Positions 1 through 8,118 of a stretch of DNA of 64,000 bases are shown one piece after another (position 1 is the stretch's first letter; the number at the start of each line of letters is the position of its first letter). The DNA comes from an uncultured Clostridium sp. Lineage in GTDB: Bacteria; Bacillota; Clostridia; Lachnospirales; Lachnospiraceae. Location: NCBI GenBank assembly GCA_900543885.1, contig UQTA01000002.1, positions 1 to 64,000 on the forward strand, read 5' to 3'. The translations under genes were made by a program, and so were the position numbers. Under the pieces are notes generated by a model, which was not told where the DNA came from, did no database searches, and was given only the letters and a program-made list of their open reading frames with translations.

Positions 1-370
1 TATTGCACACGCAAGTCCTATAATGTATAAGATTTTCTTTCATACATATAGTATATCATATTGAATTGTAATACACAATCATTATTCGAACATATTTTCG
101 TTTTTATTGTATGCCGGTTACGGCATTAATATCAAAGAATGAGGATTATTATATTATTTACTTTATGCAGATATGCACACGCCTGAGCTTTCATCTCGGT
201 AATTGAATTGCCGAGGATTCCCGCTTATTGTCCTAAAACTTAAAATAATCCACAGTTTTAACATCTTCTTCGTTCTCATGCAGCTTCACTAGAAGCTTTT
301 CTATTTCTATCATACGCAATAAGCTTTAAAATTCAACGTAGAATTTTAAAGCTTATAATTTGCCTGATAA
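1..370. other. AT-rich intergenic region, no clear gene
   Basis: No convincing gene is visible. Two foldbacks are present: CTCGGTAATT paired with AATTGCCGAG at 195-216, and a perfect 16-bp inverted repeat with a 6-base loop at 319-356. The second lies just downstream of the CobW-like gene and could mark its transcript end, although no T-run follows. A 26-codon minus-strand frame (233-313) reads like a protein tail but has no supporting context. Confidence 0.5.
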
Positions 371-1369
371 TCAGCTGAGCTCTGTGCTTGGCCTGCGGCC
401 TAAATAAAGAGCTGCCCGTTCTTTTGAAAGTTTTTCTCCGATCACGATCAGCACTTCCTGCCCTTTCGGCACCGGTTTCAGACTAAATTCTTTGCAGGTG
501 GCATTTAATTCCAGCCAGGCGTTTTCCTCTCCATTTCCCGTATCCTGCTCCAGACCCCATTTTCCATTATTTTTTATATAACCTTTCACTCTGAATATCT
601 TTCCGCAGGAAGGATCTTGAAACATCTTTTGCACTGCCCTTTTCAATTGATCTGGATCCATGGAAAAATTCAGGTAATACAGGGAATCAAATACTTTATC
701 CTGCTCCATGGGCATTTTCTCATAATCTTCGATCCGGTATTCACAGGTCAGCAGGCGTTTATAATCATCCTCATTTAAATCTTTCCAGTTTTTGCAGAGG
801 ATCTGATCCAGAGTAAACCTGCGTTTGCAATGTACTTGCTCCAACGCCTGATTCAGGTAAGAAAGTGTATTTTTAATCTGTTCTTCGGATACTTCATCAC
901 ATTTACTGAACAATACGCAGCCTGCATCAGCAGCTTCTGATGCCAGCAGATATTTTGCTTCTTTTGAAAGATCTTGTTCCAGTCCCGCATCCACCAGTGC
1001 GATCACATTTCCCGGCTCATAAAAACGGTCCAGCGGCTCCTCATAAAGAGCATCGAAAAATTCATCCACATCGTAGATTCCTGATGGTTCTATGATCACA
1101 CGGTCATAACCGGACATTGCCATTGCGATCAGCTTCGTCTTAAACCTGCGTTTATGGCAGTCTGCGTCACAGCCCCCGGCGATCATTTCCAGACTGCAGT
1201 TATCTCCTTCTAAATCCTGCAAAAGCAGCATATCCACATTAACCGCACCAAAATCATTTTCCAGTATTCCAATCTTCTTGCCCCGTTTCATCAGATAAGA
1301 AGCATACTTTTTTATAAAGGTTGTCTTTCCGGCACCTAAAAATCCAGTGATCAGATCAATCTTTATCAT
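371..1369 (-). CDS. CobW/COG0523-type metal-linked GTPase
   Basis: This is a P-loop GTPase of the CobW/YjiA (COG0523) family; members help deliver metals to proteins or cofactors in the cytoplasm. The Walker A motif GFLGAGKTT spans residues 9-17, ENDFG is at 37-41, an EPSG motif lies near 95, and SKCDE stands in for the NKxD guanine-specificity motif near 155. The metal-binding segment reads GGCDADC (Cys67 and Cys71), a CxxxC spacing and not the classical CxCC, so metal preference is unclear. The ATG is preceded by AAAGGAG at normal spacing. The C-terminal domain is present and 332 residues is a normal length. It is not obviously in an operon with the antiporter; the 180-base gap holds only AT-rich sequence. 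Confidence 0.85.
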   Translation of the reverse strand: MIKIDLITGFLGAGKTTFIKKYASYLMKRGKKIGILENDFGAVNVDMLLLQDLEGDNCSLEMIAGGCDADCHKRRFKTKLIAMAMSGYDRVIIEPSGIYDVDEFFDALYEEPLDRFYEPGNVIALVDAGLEQDLSKEAKYLLASEAADAGCVLFSKCDEVSEEQIKNTLSYLNQALEQVHCKRRFTLDQILCKNWKDLNEDDYKRLLTCEYRIEDYEKMPMEQDKVFDSLYYLNFSMDPDQLKRAVQKMFQDPSCGKIFRVKGYIKNNGKWGLEQDTGNGEENAWLELNATCKEFSLKPVPKGQEVLIVIGEKLSKERAALYLGRRPSTELS

Positions 1370-1551
1370 ATCTCTTACTCCTTTTGCTCTTTATGTTCTC
1401 ATGAAATCTTTCATGTTCTCTCCAAACAATTTCAGGTTCTTTTTAGCTGCCAAAATTATATCATTTCACCTGCGCCATGTCCATCACAACATCTAAGCCC
1501 ACTTTTTCTACAATTCCCATATCACTAGTACCGGTTTAATATTGGAATCTG

Positions 1552-2760
1552 TCATCCTTTGGAATGAACCAGCAGTTTATCATAAGTAAGATCCATTCCT
1601 GCTGCCCCAAGAGGTGCCGTGATCAAAATAGCCAGAACTGCCACAGAAAGGACGATCTGACCACAGGAAAGCCCCATGGCAAGGGGAACGGAACCGATCG
1701 CTGCCTGCACCGTTGCTTTTGGAAGATAAGCGATCACACAGAAAAGCCTCTCTTTCCTTTTTAACCGGGTGCCAAGCATACAAAGGAATACTCCCACTGC
1801 CCGGAACATTAAACCAATAAAGATCATAAAAACTGCGGCAATTCCCGCCTGCATGGTATAACGGATGTCCACTGCGGCACCTACCAGCACAAATAAAATG
1901 ACCTCTGCCGCGATCCACAGCTTTCCGAATTTTTCTGAAAGTCTTTTCGATACATCCGGCACACATTTTACGCGGATCACAGCTGCCATTCCCACCACTG
2001 CCAGGAGTCCTGAAACAGACACGATCCCCTTAAGCCATGTTTCTACTGACATAAGAAGAAATGACATTCCAAGGATCAGGATCACTTTCATACTGTTGCG
2101 CACATAATGTTTTCTGGCATAAACAGTTTCAAAAAACAGGCTTAATGCATATCCGGCCACAGCCCCTAAAGCGATCCCCAGGATAATAGATACCGGAATA
2201 TTGATAAAATCCGTTACATGTGCACTGCCGCCCTGGACCATATTAACAAAGGTAGAAAATAATACGATCACAAAAATATCATCACAGGAGGCTCCCGCCA
2301 TGATCATCTGCGGGATTCTCTGCTCTGTACCATACTTTGTTTCCATAAGCTGCACCATCCTTGGGATCACAACTGCCGGTGATACAGCACCTAAAACAGC
2401 TCCCATAACTGCAGCTTCTACTCTTGAAATATGCAGGATAGCCGGTGCAAAGATTACAAATGCAAGGATCTCACAGCTTGCAGGCACACAGGACATCATC
2501 AGTGCCGGTCTGCCTACTTTCTTTAGATCTGCCAGATTCAAAGACAATCCTGTTTTTAAAAGTATGATGATCAGAGCCATCTGCCTAAGTTCAGAAGATA
2601 TCCCTAAAATAGAATCAGAAAGCCAGTTTAATCCACATGGGCCTAAAACAATCCCTGTGATCAGCATTCCGATGATCCGTGGGATCTTAAACTGCTGACA
2701 CAGCGCCGCCATGGCAAGTCCCAGTAAAAATACAAACGCAAGTGAAGTTAACATGTTCAT
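1552..2760 (-). CDS. cation:proton antiporter, fluoride-riboswitch associated
   Basis: This is a polytopic membrane protein of the CPA (Na+/H+ exchanger) superfamily, about 402 residues with roughly 11-12 hydrophobic segments. Typical family segments are visible: an N-terminal RIIGMLITGIVLGP stretch, a GASCDDIFVIVLF segment with an acidic pair in the expected position of the ion-binding helix, and ending with AILITAPLG. The start is taken as the ATG at 2760 (MNMLTS), because AAGGAG lies just upstream; the ATG two codons later has even better spacing. A longer frame reaches 2817 but would start inside the leader terminator. The leader looks like a fluoride riboswitch, so the protein probably works in fluoride or cation stress. 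Direct fluoride export by this protein is an inference; antiporters are among genes known to follow fluoride riboswitches. Confidence 0.85.
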   Translation of the reverse strand: MNMLTSLAFVFLLGLAMAALCQQFKIPRIIGMLITGIVLGPCGLNWLSDSILGISSELRQMALIIILLKTGLSLNLADLKKVGRPALMMSCVPASCEILAFVIFAPAILHISRVEAAVMGAVLGAVSPAVVIPRMVQLMETKYGTEQRIPQMIMAGASCDDIFVIVLFSTFVNMVQGGSAHVTDFINIPVSIILGIALGAVAGYALSLFFETVYARKHYVRNSMKVILILGMSFLLMSVETWLKGIVSVSGLLAVVGMAAVIRVKCVPDVSKRLSEKFGKLWIAAEVILFVLVGAAVDIRYTMQAGIAAVFMIFIGLMFRAVGVFLCMLGTRLKRKERLFCVIAYLPKATVQAAIGSVPLAMGLSCGQIVLSVAVLAILITAPLGAAGMDLTYDKLLVHSKG

Positions 2761-2816
2761 TTTCTCCTTTTCAATCATGGATTTACTCTCCGGAACACTT
2801 ACAGCAATAAAGTACA

Positions 2817-2866
2817 CAAAAAAGCTGATAACTCCGTGAGTATTTCATCACAGAAGTCATCAGCTT
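2817..2866 (-). terminator. riboswitch expression-platform terminator
   Basis: A 17-18 base-pair stem starts AGCTGATGACTTCTGTGA and closes with TCACGGAGTTATCAGCT, followed by a run of seven T on the minus strand. It ends about 55 bases before the antiporter start codon. The 5' arm is shared with the fluoride aptamer core, so the two structures exclude each other. Confidence 0.85.
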
Positions 2867-2920
2867 ATATCCTTTAAGCGGTTTAGGTTTCCCAGGGGAG
2901 AACTTCATTCCCTCGGGCTA
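2845..2920 (-). promoter_or_regulatory. fluoride (crcB-type) riboswitch
   Basis: On the minus strand the antiporter leader has the conserved pieces of the crcB motif in order: a GGGAATGAAGTTCTCCC stem-loop (2896-2912), CTAAACCGC (about 2877-2885), and AAGGATATAAGCTGATGAC (2857-2875). These match the fluoride aptamer layout of a GATG-loop hairpin, a TAAAC segment and a GCTGATGRC segment that forms the pseudoknotted core. The 3' part of the aptamer is also the 5' arm of the terminator that follows, which fits an on-switch: ligand binding prevents termination. The match is by eye; no covariance model was run. Confidence 0.75.
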
Positions 2921-2957
2921 TTATAAAATAGAATAAACTGTTTGTAAACATTTATTT

Positions 2958-3024
2958 GTTGCTGTTCATGCATTATATGACCAGCAACGGAATTTGCCGT
3001 GGCTTCGCATTTAAATACGGCAAA
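2958..3024. repeat. double-hairpin repeat, left-half copy
   Basis: This stretch is the same as the left half of the element at 50229-50366. The first hairpin is GTTGCTG...CAGCAAC around TCATG/ATATGA, the second is TTTGCCGT...ACGGCAAA. In the 50-kb copy the first stem is GTTACTG...CAGTAAC, so the pair has changed on both sides and pairing is kept. It covers the truncation point of the GGDEF gene. Confidence 0.75.
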
Positions 3025-4102
3025 CATAATCAATGCTTCTAAATGCCCGTTTCAGGCATCTGGTTACTTTCTTTAAGATTTCATCACCAGCAGCATGTCC
3101 ATACGTGTCATTAACAGATTTAAAAATATCTACATCAATTAAAATAAGAGCAAACGGCGTATCTCCTGCTTCATAAATATGAAGCAGTTTTTCATAAGAT
3201 CCTCTGTTTAATGCCTCTGTCAGAGCATCATATTCTGCCTGATGGCGGATCAGCTTCTGAGTCTCCTGATTTTCCAGATATACTTTATTGTAAGTAACAG
3301 CCAGGTTCTGAAGCTCTGCTGCTCCTATTACCGGGAATATCTCTCCCTTCTGTATACTTTCATTGTAAAGCATCAGCGGTTTAACGATCAAATGCTTTAG
3401 CATCAGACAGATCAAAAACATGATCAGAAGCATGATCACAATACCAGCTTCCAGTTTCAGATACATATCAGAAAAAATAGATGTAGCTCTTCCCTGTCTC
3501 TGCCTTGTCTGCGTGATCAGTCCATTCATACAACTGGACACATCAGAAATAATCCGTGTACGGGTATTCTGATAGCTGTCATCACAGACCAGATTCCCTG
3601 CTTTGATCAGTTTGTCATCTCTGCCTAAAAGACTGTCTTCTTCACTTAACTGCACATTCTTTATTTCCTGAGGCCACGTATCTTCCGACAAAGACATGGC
3701 TTCAGACACTAGACGCATGGAATAATATTCTGTATTCATCAACTCCTGGGAACATTTCAATGCTTCTGTCAGTGAATCAAACATTCCCGTTCCAGCAAAG
3801 TATTTTTCCAGACTGTCCAGTGCCTCTTCCCTGCGATGGGTATTAGCTTCAACAAAATACAGTTCCATATACCTTGGTTCTCTGGTGATCGCATACAGGC
3901 GCACCTGCTCTGTCAGATAATCCGAACCATCCTGAAGCTGCTTTGCCGCTTTTTCACAGACAATATACTGCTCCGTAGTCATCCTCAGGATTTTAAATTC
4001 CTTTTCACTTTGAAATGAAACAATGGCAAATACCATTGCCAGTACAAGTGTTACCCCTAATGTCCACGCGCTTACCTTCCGTATTTTGATTTTTTTTCCC
4101 AT
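3011..4102 (-). pseudogene. truncated GGDEF (diguanylate cyclase-like) membrane protein
   Basis: The N-terminal region has one membrane helix near residues 11-30, an extracytoplasmic region of about 180 residues, and a second membrane helix. The first half of a GGDEF domain follows: DALTEALNRGSYE, then LILIDVDIFKSVNDTYGHAAGDEIL. The frame stops at DYVCRI, exactly where GGDEF would follow, so the active site and the rest of the domain are missing and no cyclase activity is expected. The stop lies inside the hairpin repeat. The start is the ATG at 4102 (MGKKIKIRK); the frame is open back to a TTG at 4159 that lacks a binding site. The 5' end abuts the decayed end of the CRISPR array. Confidence 0.8.
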
Positions 4103-4195
4103 GTGTGTACCTGCTCTCTGCTGTCGTTTTCTTTGCTGTCTGTAATATTTTTTGGTCAAGGAATAGTTCTAAAAAACATCTCTGATATGTTGCTC

Positions 4196-4819
4196 AAATT
4201 TACCCCCGCCAATGCAGGGAACACTATCTTTTACATAATCAATTAAGGTTCACCCCTGTCAGTACAGGGAACACTTTATTTTTAGCACAAATTGGACGAA
4301 ATGAAAAGAAAAATCAATTAATTTTTGACAATATATCTTTTTCTATAACCCACTTAGTATAGAGAGCACAAGGTTCACCCTCACAACGTGGAGAATACGC
4401 AATCTGGAAACTTTCCACGACGACAATCACAGTTTTACCCCCGCCACGCGGGGAATACTGCTGAACGCCGATTGCCTCAATGACCCCGTGAGGTTCACCC
4501 CCGCCACGCGGGGAATACCAGCCCCAGGACCATGTTATAGCCGCCGAACGAGGTTCACCCCCGCCACGCGGGGAATACTCATTGTATCTTCACCAAATGG
4601 AGTATAAGTAAGGTTCACCCCCGCCACGCGGGGAATACTAGATCACAGAAAAGCTATACAATTGGCGTTTAGGTTCACCCCCGCCACGCGGGGAATACGG
4701 ATATGGCGTTATTTTCGGAGACAATCATAAAAGGTTCACCCCCGCCACGCGGGGAATACTAATGGGTATATTATCAATGGTAAAAAGGTGGAGGTTCACC
4801 CCCGCCACGCGGGGAATAC
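4196..4819 (-). CRISPR. type I-E CRISPR array with decaying distal end
   Basis: The repeat is 28 bases, on the plus strand beginning AGGTTCACCC and ending CGGGGAATAC, with an internal CCCCCGCC/GCGGGG dyad. Copies start at 4431 (first seven bases variant), 4491, 4551, 4611, 4671, 4732 and 4792; spacers are 32 bases, one is 33. The copy at 4371 has several changes. Further remnants lie at about 4345-4370, 4246-4274 and 4196-4224, with irregular spacing and an interrupted unit of about 96 bases between 4275 and 4370. Transcription should run on the minus strand, since the reverse complement (GTATTCCCC...GGTGAACCT) has the usual I-E orientation. Intact repeats next to cas2 and degenerate ones far from it agree with this. 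Confidence 0.97.
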
Positions 4820-4864
4820 CCTAAAAAAAGCCTCATATTTTCTCACTTTTTTTAATCTCCATCC
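4820..4864 (-). promoter_or_regulatory. CRISPR leader segment
   Basis: This A/T-rich stretch separates the first intact repeat (4792-4819) from the cas2 stop codon. It is the leader end by position, repeat conservation and strand. At 45 bases it is short, so leader function, including the array promoter, probably reaches into the 3' end of cas2 or depends on read-through from the cas operon. Confidence 0.55.
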
Positions 4865-5755
4865 TCAAATTTCATTTAACTTCTGATACAGCTGCCACGT
4901 AAGATAACAGTCTGCCAATGCCCTGTGTGCATTGGAAACTTCATATCCCAAATGCTTCATCAATGCCTCCAACTGATAGCTTCCTACTCCCCGTATCTTT
5001 CTTCTTGACAATGCCAATGTATCTCTGGAAGCGGTACCCAGCTTCATTTCTATTTCCATTTTTTTACAGGCCGTGCGAATAAAATTATAATCGAACATAA
5101 TATTATGACCTACTATTACTCTATTTCCTGTAAATTCAAATAATTTTTCCAGAACTTCTTCTAATGGTCTTCCCTTACTTTGCAGCTCCTGTGGTGTGAT
5201 ACCAGTTAGCTTTTGAATTTCTAATGGAATTTCACCCTTTATCCAGGTAAGCATAGAGAACTCCTCTGCGACATTGCCTGATTCTACTTTTAATGCTCCG
5301 ATTTCTATTATCTCATCTTTTTCCAGAGATGTACCGGTTGTCTCTATATCAAGTACCACGTATCCTTCCTGAAACATTTTTCTGGACCGTGCTTTAGCCA
5401 TTCTATCAGCTATATACAGCTGCTCTGCACGACTTTTTACACCTTGCGTCTCTTTTTCAGATGCTTTAACTGTTCTGGCAGTAGGAAGCGGTCTCCTCAT
5501 TAGCTTTATCCCATCAAGATCAACCGGTTCCCAGGTTGTATTATGCACACGAAAATCCATTTTCTGCTCTCCCGGTGCACTAAAAACCATCGTTGCCTGT
5601 CCACTCTTTATATTTTCACAAATACGCTGCCAGACTTCCTCGCGCACTCTGCTGCTCACATTTCCCACAAATACACCCGTATTGATCTCGCACAGCCATT
5701 TAGATAGATCTCCCCGAACTTTTGGCGGACAGTCAGATAACATAATCACGATCAT
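4865..5755 (-). CDS. cas2: Cas2 fused to DEDDh (DnaQ-like) exonuclease, type I-E
   Basis: Residues 1-90 are a CasE-system Cas2 (MIVIMLSDCPPKVRGDLSKW start, ending in the TWEPVDLDGIKLMRRPL beta strands). After a linker of about 40 residues comes a DEDDh 3'-5' exonuclease: DIETTG with Asp136 and Glu138, HNIMFDYNF with Asp222, and NAHRALAD with His277 and Asp282, so all catalytic residues are present. Cas2 bridges two Cas1 dimers in the spacer integrase. Exonucleases of the DEDDh type are known to trim prespacers, and this fusion is known from other I-E systems such as that of Streptococcus thermophilus. It overlaps cas1 by four bases (ATGA), implying translational coupling. The array starts 45 bases downstream. 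Confidence 0.95.
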   Translation of the reverse strand: MIVIMLSDCPPKVRGDLSKWLCEINTGVFVGNVSSRVREEVWQRICENIKSGQATMVFSAPGEQKMDFRVHNTTWEPVDLDGIKLMRRPLPTARTVKASEKETQGVKSRAEQLYIADRMAKARSRKMFQEGYVVLDIETTGTSLEKDEIIEIGALKVESGNVAEEFSMLTWIKGEIPLEIQKLTGITPQELQSKGRPLEEVLEKLFEFTGNRVIVGHNIMFDYNFIRTACKKMEIEMKLGTASRDTLALSRRKIRGVGSYQLEALMKHLGYEVSNAHRALADCYLTWQLYQKLNEI

Positions 5756-6696
5756 TCCTCATCCTCCTGCCCATAGGAACGTCCATTTCTAACTGTTCCT
5801 TCTTTATCATCCCATAGATAAACAGCTTCGCCTGTGTCCTCCTTATTTTCATCTTCTGTCTGGAATAGCCAGCGGATATCTTTTACCATCCGTTCCAGTA
5901 TATGTTTTTCAGTCATTATATCCCTGACTTTTCTGCGAACAACCCCAGGAAGATCTTCCGGTTCTTCAGAAGCTACCTGAAAGGCAACCGGAATAACTAT
6001 CTCTGATTTATACAGATCCGCAATATCATATACAAACGAGCAGTCATGTCCAACATGGATAAACCCAAGTCCTGGTGACAGACCAAGGGCAAAGATCACA
6101 GCATGAGCCAGACCATATAAACATGCACAGCCTGCTGATAATGCCTGGTTCACCGGATCACCTGTTTCAAAATGATCCGGATCATAATCTCTTCCATTCC
6201 ATTTTACATCATATTCTTTTGCATATTTCCGATAAACAGACCTTACTCTGCTTCCTTCCCTTCCACGCAGTTGCTGAAGCGTCATTTTGGAAGAATCTTC
6301 TTCTGGAAAACGTAACTGATACATTTTCCTTACGATCATCAAGTGTTTTCTCTGATTGCTTACGTACTCCGCCTGTCGTATCAAAAAAGCTGAACGATGA
6401 GTAAGAGGCCGACCACCTGCATAGTATCTGACACCATGTTCTCCAATCCAGACTACACTGACACCTGCGTCTCCGATCAACTCCATGGCCCGATGCGACA
6501 CAGTTGTTCCCGGACCTAAAAGCAGTACAGAAATAGATGCAGCAGGAACATGGATGATTCCCTGATCATCTTTAACTGTGATTGCGCTGTCCTGACGATT
6601 CAGTTTACAATGTTCAAAATACAGAAATGTCATTCTGTCCCTGATCTGCGGAAGAGCCTGTAATTCAGGGCGGATCATTCCCGGCATTTCGTTCAT
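5752..6696 (-). CDS. cas1: CRISPR-associated integrase Cas1 (type I-E)
   Basis: This is the metal-dependent integrase of spacer acquisition, which acts with Cas2. By alignment to the E. coli pattern, the catalytic residues are Glu147 (GREGSRVR), His214 (GFIHVGH) and Asp227 (YDIADLYK), all at an offset of six from E. coli Glu141, His208 and Asp221. The N-terminal beta domain holds VSHRAMELIGDAGVSVVWIGEHGVR. The length of 314 residues is normal for I-E. The start codon is preceded by AGGAGG at five bases. It lies between casE (63 bases upstream) and cas2, with which it overlaps. Confidence 0.97.
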   Translation of the reverse strand: MNEMPGMIRPELQALPQIRDRMTFLYFEHCKLNRQDSAITVKDDQGIIHVPAASISVLLLGPGTTVSHRAMELIGDAGVSVVWIGEHGVRYYAGGRPLTHRSAFLIRQAEYVSNQRKHLMIVRKMYQLRFPEEDSSKMTLQQLRGREGSRVRSVYRKYAKEYDVKWNGRDYDPDHFETGDPVNQALSAGCACLYGLAHAVIFALGLSPGLGFIHVGHDCSFVYDIADLYKSEIVIPVAFQVASEEPEDLPGVVRRKVRDIMTEKHILERMVKDIRWLFQTEDENKEDTGEAVYLWDDKEGTVRNGRSYGQEDEE

Positions 6697-6759
6697 ACGT
6701 TCCTCCTTACTTTTCAGTTGGCTTCAAAATAAAAGCCAAAAACAGCTCCATTTCCAATT

Positions 6760-7398
6760 TTATATATGAACAATTGTAAGAAGACCCATTCCGTAAGCTT
6801 TTCCCCTTCCAATACCACCTGTCAAAAGCTCTTTAAATTTGTCTTCATCACAGACTTTCAGGATCCCTTCGTAAGTTACACCATTTATACTGACCCTTTT
6901 TCCCCCTTTGTCTTTTCCTTTGCTGAAAATATGCCAGCCTCTCTGAACTATCTGAAAATTTTCAGGCAATAATTCAAAACCATGTTTTGAGGCTCTGCTA
7001 AGAAGCCATTCTTCCTGAGCTTTAAGTGTCATATACGCTTTTACTTGCCCTCTCTCTCCCGGCGTACCTGCAACACTTTTCGTAGGATTTGCTACCAGTT
7101 TAAAATGCCACCAGGTATCACTTTTTACGCGTTCCAGAAGAGGTGTATAATCTTTTGTCTGATATGCACTTTCATCATCAGGAAAACCATACCTGCGAAC
7201 TCCACTGCTAAGATCCGGTACGTCTGGACTTAATATCAGCAGATATAATCTATCTCCCAGATACTCAAGTCTCCATAAATTTCGCTTTCTTTCTCCTGAA
7301 AACCCACTTTCAACCAATCCATGTATTTTTTCCTGTGAGCTTAGAAGGCGCATAGTGTCTATATTTCTTGTATTTAATTCCATTCTGGTCAAATACAT
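6760..7398 (-). CDS. casE: CRISPR RNA endonuclease Cas6e/CasE
   Basis: This is the Cascade subunit that cuts the precursor crRNA in each repeat and stays bound to the 3' hairpin. The N-terminus MYLTRMELNTRN and the following IHGLVESGF with His26 fit the family's catalytic histidine position. The C-terminus holds the glycine-rich loop GGIGRGKAYGMGLL. The length of 212 residues is normal. It is the last Cascade gene, 24 bases after casD, with GAGGTG upstream of its ATG. The repeat stem (CCCCCGCC with GCGGGG) is the expected substrate. Confidence 0.95.
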   Translation of the reverse strand: MYLTRMELNTRNIDTMRLLSSQEKIHGLVESGFSGERKRNLWRLEYLGDRLYLLILSPDVPDLSSGVRRYGFPDDESAYQTKDYTPLLERVKSDTWWHFKLVANPTKSVAGTPGERGQVKAYMTLKAQEEWLLSRASKHGFELLPENFQIVQRGWHIFSKGKDKGGKRVSINGVTYEGILKVCDEDKFKELLTGGIGRGKAYGMGLLTIVHI

Positions 7399-7422
7399 TT
7401 ATTTTCTTCACCTCACAATTCG

Positions 7423-8118
7423 TTACAGTTCTCCCATAGCATCATGCTCCCTTAAAATATCCGGATTTTTACCGGAAATCACTTTGTCGGAAGTTACTTT
7501 CATATCCATCCGTTTCATCCTTCTATAACTATATTTTCTCTGGTATGGATCAAAGGATTCTGCCTTATCCTTCACCATTCCTCCCTCTGGATCCTCGGGC
7601 GCACATTCTATACACATTGGAAATATGGAAGGCATTTTATCTTTTTTCCACTCAGGCCCCTGCCATGGCTCTGTTTCCAAAGCTTTTTCCAGTGAAAGAG
7701 CACGTATTCCCAGAACCATACCTGCCTGCGGTGGACAAGATCTTCTTCCCAGGAAAAGTGGGAAAACAGGATGTTTCAAAGCATACTCCAGTTTCTGCAG
7801 AAAAGCTTCATCTTTGCACTCTAAACCAACTAAAAAAATAGCATCTGACAAGTAATACCTTGTGGTTATATAAGAGTTTTTTTCACTGTAAACTGTATGA
7901 AAGTCTTTCAAAAGCCTTCCTTCCTGATCCGTCCTGACCCCCAACCTCAGTTGATTTAAAATGCTGACATCTTCATCTCTCCTGATTCCCAAAGCTGCTG
8001 CTAACAGTCCTGTCACTCCACTTTTTGATGGTGCATTTTCCGTCCGGCGGACTTCAAATTTTGAATTGATCCCCCATGACTGGACAGGTCCTGCGAAGCG
8101 AAGTAACAATGTACTCAT
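7423..8118 (-). CDS. casD: Cascade subunit Cas5e/CasD
   Basis: CasD binds the 5' handle of the crRNA and caps the Cas7 backbone. The N-terminus MSTLLLRFAGPVQSWG is the diagnostic start of Cas5e, followed by PSKSGVTGLLAAALGI. FLGRRSCPP, a conserved Cas5e stretch, lies in the middle. The length of 231 residues is typical. It overlaps casC by four bases (ATGA), and a GGAGGAG site sits within the end of casC, so the two are translationally coupled. Confidence 0.95.
   Translation of the reverse strand: MSTLLLRFAGPVQSWGINSKFEVRRTENAPSKSGVTGLLAAALGIRRDEDVSILNQLRLGVRTDQEGRLLKDFHTVYSEKNSYITTRYYLSDAIFLVGLECKDEAFLQKLEYALKHPVFPLFLGRRSCPPQAGMVLGIRALSLEKALETEPWQGPEWKKDKMPSIFPMCIECAPEDPEGGMVKDKAESFDPYQRKYSYRRMKRMDMKVTSDKVISGKNPDILREHDAMGEL

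Noticed and set aside
1580..1966. Long minus-strand frames inside the antiporter
   Set aside because: They are out-of-frame shadows of a well-supported membrane protein and lack ribosome binding sites.
4399..4791. Self-targeting spacers
   Set aside because: No spacer matched other sequence in the window on reading; the rest of the genome and phages cannot be searched here.
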